Source: CBDTTM01 sp965363355 (GTDB lineage Bacteria > Bacillota > Negativicutes > Selenomonadales > Selenomonadaceae). From it: a stretch of DNA of 6,105 nucleotides. The stretch covers positions 1-6,105 of the forward strand of contig CBDTTM010000157.1 in NCBI GenBank assembly GCA_965363355.1, in the 5' to 3' direction. The notes beneath the pieces are model-generated. The model was not told the DNA's origin, did not search any database, and was given only the letters and a program-made list of their open reading frames with translations. Each line of letters starts with the position of its first letter. Position 1 is the first letter of the stretch. The translations under genes were made by a program, and so were the position numbers. Of this stretch, positions 1 through 5,554 are shown in pieces.

Positions 1-5
1 GACAT
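1..5 (-). CDS. whiA: Probable start of whiA (sporulation/division regulator WhiA), cut by window edge
   Basis: Only the first five coding bases (ATG TC, Met-Ser) are inside the window. The call rests on gene order, because rapZ-yvcK-whiA is a conserved cluster in Firmicutes and Actinobacteria, and on WhiA proteins commonly starting Met-Ser-Phe. A ribosome binding site (GGGTG, 13-17) lies 7 bases upstream of this ATG and overlaps the end of yvcK, whose TAA is part of TAAAGGGTG. Another ATG five bases upstream (8-10) is only two bases from GGGTG, too close to be likely. WhiA is a DNA-binding protein with a LAGLIDADG-like N-terminal domain and a helix-turn-helix. None of that is visible here, so identity is inferred from context alone. 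Confidence 0.5.
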
Positions 6-18
6 TTCATTTCACCCT

Positions 19-1353
19 TTATTTCAATTTATTATCTTTTATATAGTAATCCTTCATTCCAGCATTTTCCTTTAATGCATAGACCATTTTCATGACATTG
101 CGCGATAATTTAACCGGGTCATGATGGATTACTTCTGTTTCACTGATGATATCGGCCTTAACAAAACCAATGCCGAGCGCATCAAGCTCTGCTTCATCGA
201 CTCTGACAGGAAATGCACCTTTACCAGCATAAAATTCTTTCATAGTTGGCGAAATATCGACAGAATTGACCAATACATAATCGATCGCACCTGCTCCGGC
301 ATGGTCGAGTATCGCCTTGGCATGCATCGATGCTGTATAGCCATCGGTTTCTCCTGGCTGCGTCATGACATTGCAGATATAGATTTTGACGGCCTTACTT
401 TCACGAAGGGCCTCTGCCATTCCATCAATTAAAAGATTCGGCATAATGCTCGTATATAAACTGCCCGGTCCTAAAATAATCGCATCCGCATTAGCTATGG
501 CATCAAGCGAAGACTGCACTGGCTGCACATGCTGTGGAAACAAATGGACTCTTTTGATCTGTTTGTGTGCCAACGGAATCTGCGACTCCCCTTTTACTAC
601 TGTTCCATCGGTCATCGTCGCATCGAGTCGGACTTCTGCCGTACTTGCTGGCAGTACCTGCCCTTTTACCGCTAAAACTTTACTGGATTCTTTTAACGCT
701 TTTTCAACGTCACCGGTCACTTCTGCCATCGCGGCGATAAAGAGATTTCCAAAGCTATGACCCGCCAATTCACTGCTCCCGCCAAAACGATGCTGAAATA
801 ATTTTTCCATCAAAGGCTCCGTATCGGCAAGAGCCACCAAACAGTTACGCAAATCGCCTGGCGGAATAATGCCAAGTTCAGATCGTAAGCGCCCGGAAGA
901 TCCGCCATCATCCGCTACCGTAACCACGGCAGTGACATTGCTCGTTGCCTCTTTGATGCCTCGAAGCAATACAGAAAGCCCCGTGCCACCGCCAATGACC
1001 GTTACTGCCGGACCGCGATTAAGCTTGCGTTTTTCATAAATGAGATCGACCAGCTTATCCGAGCTGTCTGGAAGCAATACCGTAATGACAGAACGAATGA
1101 TGAGCCGCGTCGCCAACAGCATAATCAAACTGCCAAGTACGACTACCGCAGCTCCAACAATGGTTGTCACCATATAATTGTACGTTCCAGTCCACAGATA
1201 CACCGTCCGAAAAATGGTTTCTTCTATATTATCAATGTACTTATAATTGAAAATTACAGCCAGCCCTAGGCTGACCATCATTACCCCGACTGCAAACAAA
1301 AAAAGCCATCGCTTGAATCGCATGCCAGGATAGAGCCATTTCAATAAATGCAT
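19..1353 (-). CDS. yvcK: YvcK/CofD-like gluconeogenesis factor, membrane-anchored form
   Basis: The product is a 444-residue YvcK family (UPF0052, CofD-like) protein. Family members bind UDP-sugars and are needed for normal growth and cell shape on gluconeogenic carbon sources; no enzymatic reaction is firmly established. The core begins near residue 115 and shows GGGTG (121-125), DDGGSSGRLR (148-157), PPGDLRNC (164-171), GHSFGNLF (198-205), LGPGSLYTS (294-302) and NVMTQPGET (328-336). Before the core are about 110 extra residues with two hydrophobic segments (about 16-37 and 60-88), which predict a membrane hairpin holding the core in the cytoplasm. The Bacillus subtilis protein lacks this part and is about 317 residues. 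The ATG start is supported by GAGG (1361-1364) seven bases upstream. The gene starts 18 bases after the rapZ stop, so the two are almost certainly co-transcribed. The family call is very secure; the membrane topology is predicted. Confidence 0.95.
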   Translation of the reverse strand: MHLLKWLYPGMRFKRWLFLFAVGVMMVSLGLAVIFNYKYIDNIEETIFRTVYLWTGTYNYMVTTIVGAAVVVLGSLIMLLATRLIIRSVITVLLPDSSDKLVDLIYEKRKLNRGPAVTVIGGGTGLSVLLRGIKEATSNVTAVVTVADDGGSSGRLRSELGIIPPGDLRNCLVALADTEPLMEKLFQHRFGGSSELAGHSFGNLFIAAMAEVTGDVEKALKESSKVLAVKGQVLPASTAEVRLDATMTDGTVVKGESQIPLAHKQIKRVHLFPQHVQPVQSSLDAIANADAIILGPGSLYTSIMPNLLIDGMAEALRESKAVKIYICNVMTQPGETDGYTASMHAKAILDHAGAGAIDYVLVNSVDISPTMKEFYAGKGAFPVRVDEAELDALGIGFVKADIISETEVIHHDPVKLSRNVMKMVYALKENAGMKDYYIKDNKLK

Positions 1354-1371
1354 ATTTTCGCCTCGTTCCTG

Positions 1372-2265
1372 TCAATCTTCCTGGGCCAGATGTTCATGGA
1401 CCTCATTTTTCATCAGATCCCGATGTTCCAGCTTAGCAAGATAGCCTCGCGCTTTTAAAAACTCATAAATATACTTAGCTATATAGACAGAGCGATGCAT
1501 GCCACCCGTGCACCCAACAGCAATGACGAGCTGGCTCTTGCCTTCCTTGATATATTGTGGAATCAGAAATTCAATCATATCATCGAGCTTTGTCTCAAAT
1601 TCCTGCGTTACCGGCCATTGATGGATATAAGATGCAACCTCCGGAACCGTCCCGCTTTTATGGCGCATGGAATCTACATAAAATGGATTTGGCAAGAAAC
1701 GGACGTCAAATACCGTATCGGCATCCAAAGGCATGCCAAATTTAAAGCCAAAAGAAACCACATTGATATTCATTTTCTCGCCAGCACGATTGCCAAAAAG
1801 CCTTACAATTTTTTCTTTGAGCTCAACCTTTTTGAGTTCCGACGTATCTATAATATACGTTGCTTTATTCCTGACCAAAGCCAGGCGTTCCCGCTCTTTG
1901 GCGATTCCTTCACTGATGCGCGAACTCGGTGCCATCGGGTGACGGCGGCGTGTTTCTTTATAACGGCGAATAATCGTTGCATCAGAAGCATCCATAAACA
2001 GCATTTCATACGGCTGGTTATCGCGGTCCATCTGTTCTAAGACATGCACAAACGTATCGAAAAACTCGCGGCTGCGCGTATCGACAACAAGCACGACTTT
2101 CTTTACGTTTCCCGCAGAATGAACACAAAGCTCAGCAAATTTAGGGATGAATACCGGTGGCAGATTATCCACGCAGAAATATCCCAAATCTTCCATATAG
2201 CGGCAAGCTTGCGTTTTACCGCCGCCGGAAGTTCCCGTGACGATAACTAAATGAAAATCATCCAT
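1372..2265 (-). CDS. rapZ: RapZ (YvcJ) nucleotide-binding adaptor protein
   Basis: The product is a 297-residue RapZ/YvcJ family P-loop protein. In E. coli, RapZ senses glucosamine-6-phosphate and hands the small RNA GlmZ to RNase E; in Bacillus, YvcJ hydrolyses GTP and affects competence. The role here is inferred from the family. Visible signatures are Walker A GTSGGGKT (11-18), CVDNLPP (31-37), the DTRSREFF block (62-69), RYKETRRRHP (101-110), SFGFKFGMP (171-179), DVRFLPNPF (187-195) and the C-terminal GCTGGxHRS (251-259). The residue before HRS is Met256, where I expect Lys, Gln or Arg. The frame is open upstream to an ATG at 2322, but the start at 2265 is chosen because AAGGAGGTG lies just before it, the family begins a few residues before the Walker A strand, and 2322 would sit upstream of the predicted transcript start. 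The gene is first in a rapZ-yvcK-whiA operon with its own promoter. Confidence 0.96.
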   Translation of the reverse strand: MDDFHLVIVTGTSGGGKTQACRYMEDLGYFCVDNLPPVFIPKFAELCVHSAGNVKKVVLVVDTRSREFFDTFVHVLEQMDRDNQPYEMLFMDASDATIIRRYKETRRRHPMAPSSRISEGIAKERERLALVRNKATYIIDTSELKKVELKEKIVRLFGNRAGEKMNINVVSFGFKFGMPLDADTVFDVRFLPNPFYVDSMRHKSGTVPEVASYIHQWPVTQEFETKLDDMIEFLIPQYIKEGKSQLVIAVGCTGGMHRSVYIAKYIYEFLKARGYLAKLEHRDLMKNEVHEHLAQED

Positions 2266-2270
2266 TTTGC

Positions 2271-2279
2271 CACCTCCTT
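2271..2279 (-). promoter_or_regulatory. Strong ribosome binding site of rapZ
   Basis: AAGGAGGTG on the minus strand, with the GGAGG core at 2273-2277 and seven bases before the ATG at 2265. It decides the rapZ start in favour of 2265 over the longer open frame from 2322. Confidence 0.9.
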
Positions 2280-2310
2280 GATCTCTTGTTAAGTTGTTGA
2301 ATAATATAAC

Positions 2311-2339
2311 ATTATAGGACAATACCCCAAAAACTGCAA
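2311..2339 (-). promoter_or_regulatory. Sigma-A-type promoter of rapZ-yvcK-whiA
   Basis: A perfect TATAAT (-10, 2311-2316) is preceded by a 17-base spacer and TTGCAG (-35, 2334-2339), which matches the consensus only in its TTG. The predicted start is near 2304, giving a leader of about 40 bases. The -35 box begins two bases beyond the stop codon of the upstream HAD gene, so the whole promoter fits in the short gap. No terminator separates it from the HAD gene, so read-through could add to expression. Confidence 0.75.
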
Positions 2340-2341
2340 AT

Positions 2342-3145
2342 TTAAGCCTCGAGAATATATCGTTCGATTGCTTTGCCTACTCCATCATCATCGCAGCTAT
2401 CCGTTACGAAATCGGCTAGAGCCTTTGCCTGTGGCAATCCATTTTGAGGGACTATGCTAAGTCCCGCGTATTCAAGCATCGCCAAATCATTGTCCGCATC
2501 ACCGCAAACCATGATTTCATGCTTCTCTATACCAAGATATTTCCTCAGTGCTTCGATACCGACTGCTTTCGTCACCCCCGGCGGCGTCAAATCAACACTA
2601 TAGCCGGTATTTTGCTGCGCATCGAGCTCGCCAGCGAATTTTTTGCTTAAATAGTCAGCAATTGCTGGCACCTGGCCATTTTCATCGCGGATGACAATTT
2701 GAATGACATCATGCACATAAGAACTAAAATCGCGGCCAACTTCGTTAATCGAAAAATTTTCTACCGTTTTATAAGAATTGAATAATTCCGGTCTAAAATC
2801 CTCTGCATAAATCTGGTCATCGATATACCACTGCGCATACCAGTTCTTTTCCTGGCATTCAGTTAAGACGGCCTTAGCGACTTCATCTTTATAAAAGCGC
2901 GCAAATACGTTTTGTGCCGAATCGCTGGAACGAACCATTGCCCCATTGCAGCAGATCAAAGGAGCATTGGCTCCGATGACCTTACCAAAATAAGCGGCTG
3001 CTGCATACATGCGGCCTGTCGCCAAAGTTATATAAACGCCCATGTTTTTTGCCGCTTCAATGGCCGCCAAATTACGCGCTGACACTGTTTTTTGTGAATT
3101 GAGCAAAGTCCCATCAAGATCCATTGCCACTAATTTAATCGCCAT
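2342..3145 (-). CDS. Cof-type HAD-IIB family phosphatase (downstream copy)
   Basis: The product is a 267-residue cytoplasmic HAD-superfamily hydrolase of the Cof/IIB subfamily, which removes phosphate from small metabolites such as sugar phosphates, often with broad specificity. Motif I is DLDGTLL, with nucleophile Asp9 and acid/base Asp11. Motif II is ATGRMY with Thr43, motif III is Lys193, and motif IV is GDADND (215-220), so the catalytic set looks intact. The stretch from about 75 to 185 is the variable cap domain that sets substrate choice. It differs from the adjacent copy in the usually conserved segment after motif IV (IVPQNG at 231-236 in place of VAMGNA), so substrates probably differ. 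The ATG follows the upstream HAD stop by 10 bases, with TAGGA overlapping that stop as ribosome binding site. The substrate cannot be told from sequence. Confidence 0.93.
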   Translation of the reverse strand: MAIKLVAMDLDGTLLNSQKTVSARNLAAIEAAKNMGVYITLATGRMYAAAAYFGKVIGANAPLICCNGAMVRSSDSAQNVFARFYKDEVAKAVLTECQEKNWYAQWYIDDQIYAEDFRPELFNSYKTVENFSINEVGRDFSSYVHDVIQIVIRDENGQVPAIADYLSKKFAGELDAQQNTGYSVDLTPPGVTKAVGIEALRKYLGIEKHEIMVCGDADNDLAMLEYAGLSIVPQNGLPQAKALADFVTDSCDDDGVGKAIERYILEA

Positions 3146-3155
3146 ACAATCAATC

Positions 3156-3959
3156 CTATCCTTTCAGCACATAGTCATAAATCGCCTTCGCCACACCACT
3201 GCTGGCACAATCTGTCGTCACATAATCACAGACGCTTTTGACCGCTGCATTGGCATTGCCCATAGCGACACTGTGACCGGCAGCTTTAAGCATCGGCAAG
3301 TCGTTGTTTGAATCTCCGATTGCCATGACTTCATCTTTATTCATGCCAAGTTTTTGCAGCAGCATTTCGATGGCTTTCGCTTTATTGACGCCCACATTGA
3401 TTATTTCAACATATTCATCCACCGATTTTACTGCAAATAAACGCCCAGCAAATTTTTGCTGCAACGCTTCAACAACGCGGTCCGATTCACTGCTGCTGCC
3501 AGTGATGACCATCATTTTCGGCACTTTTTCCGTTTTTGTATACAAGCCCTCAACACCGATTACTTCGCCTTTAAGTCCTGCCAAAGCTTCATAACCGCGT
3601 GATTTTTCACCATATTCTTTAAAGTAGAGCTTATCTTCTTGATATGTCTGAATATACCAATCTTTTTCCAGACAATAATCCAAAAGATCGACTACGGTCT
3701 TTGCATCAAGATATGATTCGTATAAGATTTCACCTTCTACAGATTTAATCAATGCACCATTATACGTGATGATGGGAACATCGACACCAAGCTGTTTCGC
3801 ATAAGGCAAAGCTGACACATACATACGTCCGGTTGCGATAGTAACTGTTACGCCTTGCTGCGTTGCCAGCTGAATCGCTTTTTTATTTTCTTCGGATAAG
3901 CCGTGATTTGGATCGAGCAGCGTTCCGTCTAAATCAGTAACAAACAATTTAATTGCCAT
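3156..3959 (-). CDS. Cof-type HAD-IIB family phosphatase (upstream copy)
   Basis: The product is a 267-residue Cof-type HAD hydrolase, the same length as the next gene. Motif I is DLDGTLL (Asp9, Asp11), motif II ATGRMY (Thr43), motif III Lys193 and motif IV GDSNND (215-220), with the type IIB cap between about 75 and 185. The post-motif segment VAMGNA (231-236) and the ending GVAKAI (255-260) are typical of the family. The frame stays open to a GTG at 3974, but I choose the ATG at 3959, because MAIKL matches the paralogue exactly and the GTG falls within the G-rich stretch that probably serves as ribosome binding site (GGGGG, eight bases before the ATG). A metabolite phosphatase role, for example on sugar phosphates or flavin precursors, is inferred from the family; the substrate is unknown. 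It is probably co-transcribed with the next HAD gene. Confidence 0.93.
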   Translation of the reverse strand: MAIKLFVTDLDGTLLDPNHGLSEENKKAIQLATQQGVTVTIATGRMYVSALPYAKQLGVDVPIITYNGALIKSVEGEILYESYLDAKTVVDLLDYCLEKDWYIQTYQEDKLYFKEYGEKSRGYEALAGLKGEVIGVEGLYTKTEKVPKMMVITGSSSESDRVVEALQQKFAGRLFAVKSVDEYVEIINVGVNKAKAIEMLLQKLGMNKDEVMAIGDSNNDLPMLKAAGHSVAMGNANAAVKSVCDYVTTDCASSGVAKAIYDYVLKG

Positions 3960-4008
3960 GATTGAATCCCCCACTTTTCAAGTCTGTCAGCCTACGCCAA
4001 CTTCTTCT

Positions 4009-4036
4009 ATTTTCTCATGTTTTGAAAAAAAAGCAA
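4009..4036 (-). promoter_or_regulatory. Candidate promoter of the HAD gene pair
   Basis: TTGCTT (4031-4036), a 16-base spacer and GAAAAT (4009-4014), with TG one base before the -10 box. Matches are modest (3 of 6 and 4 of 6). It is the best candidate in the 114-base gap between the mdh terminator and the first HAD gene, which needs its own promoter because the terminator upstream is strong. Confidence 0.4.
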
Positions 4037-4073
4037 TACATTTATCGGCTCTAGCATCCTTGCCGCCACCACA

Positions 4074-4105
4074 TAAATAAAGCCCGGCAAATAAATTTGC
4101 CGGGC
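4074..4105 (-). terminator. Intrinsic terminator of mdh
   Basis: A perfect 10-base-pair stem, GCCCGGCAAA with TTTGCCGGGC (4082-4105), closes a four-base loop. It is followed on the minus strand by the U-rich run TTTATTT. It begins 15 bases after the mdh stop codon and separates mdh from the HAD genes. Confidence 0.92.
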
Positions 4106-4120
4106 CTGAAAAGCAAGTTC

Positions 4121-5071
4121 TTATTTTAAAGCATCTGCAAGCAGAGCGTTTGTGCTGCGAGCTGCTGCAACACTTTCGTCGAATTTTGCTTTTTCTTCTT
4201 TATTGAGGTCGATTTCAACGATTTTTTCCATGCCTTTAGCACCAAGAATGATTGGTACACCGATGCAAAGATCTTTTTCACCGTATTCACCATCAAGGTA
4301 AACGCAGCAAGGAATCATTTTCTTGGAATCCGTTACAATAGCTTCAGCCAAAGCTGCTGCTGCTGCACCTGGAGCATACCAAGCTGAAGTGCCAAGAAGG
4401 CCCGTCAATGTAGCGCCGCCGACTTTCGTCTTAGCAACTGCATCATCGATAGCTGCCTGATCAAGGAACTGAGAAACCGGAATGCCTCTATATGTAGCAT
4501 AGCTTGCCAGAGGTACCATTGTTTTATCACTGTGTCCGCCGATAACCATGCCATCGATATCCGTAGGAGTTGCTGGGATACCTGCTGCTTTGAGAGCTTC
4601 AGCCAAATAATATCTGAATCTGCTGCTATCAAGCATGCCGCCCTGGCCAATAATGCGTTCACGCGGTAATTTCGTATCTTTCAATGTCAAGAAAGTCATT
4701 GCATCCATAGGATTGGAAATGATGATGAAAACAGCTTCAGGAGAATATTTCAAAGCTTCATCCACAACGCTTTTTACAATCTTAGCGTTTGTGCCAATCA
4801 AATCTTCACGGGACATACCAGGTTTACGTGGAATACCAGAAGTAACGATGACTACTTTCGAATCAGCCGTTGCTGCATAATCATTGGTAACACCAGTGAT
4901 TGTAGTATCGATGTTAAGCATATGTGCAGTCTGCATCATATCCATAGCTTTACCTTCAGATACCCCTTCTTTGATGTCCAACAAAACCAATTCACTGGCA
5001 AAATTCTTTAATGCAACAACATTAGCAACTGTAGCCCCTACATTACCTGCTCCAACAACTGTAACTTTCAT
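4121..5071 (-). CDS. mdh: NAD-dependent malate dehydrogenase (LDH-like type)
   Basis: The product is a 316-residue enzyme of the lactate/malate dehydrogenase superfamily that interconverts malate and oxaloacetate with NAD in the cytoplasm. GAGNVG (7-12) is the dinucleotide-binding loop and Asp32 favours NAD over NADP. Malate rather than lactate specificity is shown by Arg82 in SGIPRKPGMSRED, where lactate dehydrogenases have Gln. Other catalytic residues are Arg88, Asn120, Asp148, Arg151 and His180 in GGHSDKTMVPL. That loop is one residue longer than the common GGHGDTMVPL, a form I recall from Bacteroidetes enzymes, as are GTSAWYAPGAA (227-237) and the GEYGEKDLCIGVP block (261-273). AAAGGAGG (5084-5091) precedes the ATG by 12 bases, a slightly long spacing. 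The gene has its own promoter and terminator. In an anaerobe it would feed fumarate/succinate or propionate formation; that role is inferred. Confidence 0.95.
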   Translation of the reverse strand: MKVTVVGAGNVGATVANVVALKNFASELVLLDIKEGVSEGKAMDMMQTAHMLNIDTTITGVTNDYAATADSKVVIVTSGIPRKPGMSREDLIGTNAKIVKSVVDEALKYSPEAVFIIISNPMDAMTFLTLKDTKLPRERIIGQGGMLDSSRFRYYLAEALKAAGIPATPTDIDGMVIGGHSDKTMVPLASYATYRGIPVSQFLDQAAIDDAVAKTKVGGATLTGLLGTSAWYAPGAAAAALAEAIVTDSKKMIPCCVYLDGEYGEKDLCIGVPIILGAKGMEKIVEIDLNKEEKAKFDESVAAARSTNALLADALK

Positions 5072-5094
5072 AATAAAACAAAACCTCCTTTAAA

Positions 5095-5119
5095 TTAAGG
5101 CACACCGCATGCCCCTTAA
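5095..5119 (-). promoter_or_regulatory. Hairpin in the mdh leader, next to the ribosome binding site
   Basis: The arms TTAAGGGGCA and TGTGCCTTAA flank a five-base loop. Six outer pairs are perfect, then come a G-G mismatch and three more pairs including one G-U. It lies three bases upstream of the AAAGGAGG ribosome binding site. No U-run follows, so it is not an intrinsic terminator. Its 3' arm CCTTAA can alternatively pair weakly with the AAGG of the ribosome binding site. A role in mRNA stability or translation control is only inferred. Confidence 0.5.
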
Positions 5120-5150
5120 CGTCAGGAAATGCGCCGCCTCTAACCACAAG

Positions 5151-5162
5151 CCATATATATGG
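5151..5162. promoter_or_regulatory. Perfect 12-base palindrome CCATATATATGG in the early mdh leader
   Basis: A perfectly self-complementary 12-mer about 17 to 28 bases downstream of the predicted mdh transcription start. It could be an operator acting as a roadblock, or a chance AT palindrome. I do not recognise a regulator for it. Confidence 0.3.
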
Positions 5163-5184
5163 GATGAAGTTCCTTTACGTGTAA

Positions 5185-5213
5185 ATTATAACAAAGTAAG
5201 GTTAAAAAATCAA
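5185..5213 (-). promoter_or_regulatory. Sigma-A-type extended -10 promoter of mdh
   Basis: A perfect TATAAT (5185-5190) preceded by TGT (the extended -10 TG), a 17-base spacer and TTGATT (-35, 5208-5213). The predicted start is near 5178, giving a leader of about 107 bases before the mdh ATG. This is the best promoter in the window. Confidence 0.85.
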
Positions 5214-5233
5214 TGAATATTGTGTACATTTTT

Positions 5234-5249
5234 ATATTAACATTAATAT
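5234..5249. repeat. Inverted repeat ATATTAA-CA-TTAATAT upstream of the mdh promoter
   Basis: Two perfect 7-base arms around a 2-base centre, roughly 56 to 71 bases upstream of the predicted mdh start, where activators often bind. The arms are purely A/T, so chance formation in this AT-rich stretch is plausible. No known consensus is recognised. Confidence 0.35.
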
Positions 5250-5370
5250 TGTTTATGCTTTTTTATACCTGCTATTAATTTATTCCAATATTTCGTCAAA
5301 ATTTTTGTCACCTTTGCCCAATACTGCTCAAGTACCTGTATTCTCCATATATTTCAAGGAAATACCTGCA

Positions 5371-5387
5371 TGATACAGATTGATACA
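5371..5387. repeat. Direct repeat TGATACA x2 with 10-base period
   Basis: TGATACA at 5371-5377 and again at 5381-5387, in the same orientation and exactly 10 bases apart. This is the arrangement of tandem half-sites for a regulator binding one face of the helix. It is about 195 bases upstream of the mdh start. No regulator is recognised. Confidence 0.4.
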
Positions 5388-5503
5388 ATACCAATATCCC
5401 TCTCATTTCATAGGCAAACTATTCCTTTTTTCTATTTTATGATATAAAAATCTTATCGCTGTTATTTAAAAATCCAATGTTTCCAGTCGCTTAATCAAGA
5501 TTT

Positions 5504-5546
5504 AAAACAAAAATGAGGATGCAACAGTTTCCCATTGCATCCTCAT
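5504..5546 (-). terminator. Intrinsic terminator of the rubredoxin gene
   Basis: A perfect 12-base-pair stem (5535-5546 with 5513-5524; ATGAGGATGCAA and its complement) and a 10-base loop. It is followed on the minus strand by TTTTTGTTTT. It starts eight bases after the rubredoxin stop. Confidence 0.92.
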
Positions 5547-5554
5547 CTTCGATA

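Larger units (their letters stand above)
5214..5503. other. AT-rich gene-free region between rubredoxin and mdh
   Basis: About 290 bases with no convincing gene on either strand. Minus-strand frames hold only short open stretches of up to about 34 codons without a supported start. It contains a 16-base dyad (5234-5249), two TGATACA copies one helical turn apart (5371-5387) and three TACCTGY copies in plus orientation (from 5266, 5333 and 5363). It is markedly AT-richer than the flanking genes. It may be upstream regulatory DNA for mdh or the decayed remains of something else. Confidence 0.6.

Noticed and set aside
121..760. Plus-strand open frames of 103 and 124 codons inside yvcK
   Set aside because: They are antisense to a gene with clear family motifs, have no ribosome binding site that I can see, and show no recognisable protein features.
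1495..2250. Plus-strand open frames antisense to rapZ, the longest 181 codons
   Set aside because: These are shadows of a well-supported gene. The composition is odd and no motif is present.
2266..2322. Longer rapZ product starting at 2322
   Set aside because: The extra 19 residues span the ribosome binding site and part of the promoter region and are not expected for the family.
3960..3974. GTG start of the upstream HAD gene five codons earlier
   Set aside because: The extra MGDSI has no counterpart in the paralogue, and the GTG overlaps the probable ribosome binding site of the ATG at 3959.
4405..4662. 85-codon minus-strand frame overlapping mdh
   Set aside because: It lies wholly inside mdh in another frame, with no independent ribosome binding site and low-complexity composition.
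4121..5071. Annotation of this gene as L-lactate dehydrogenase
   Set aside because: The substrate-specificity residue is Arg82 (GIPRKPGMSRED), not Gln, which indicates malate/oxaloacetate.
5175..5195. Possible Rex (NADH-sensing repressor) site over the mdh -10 region
   Set aside because: TTGTTATAATTTACACG resembles a Rex half-site on one side only. The second arm does not match well enough to call.
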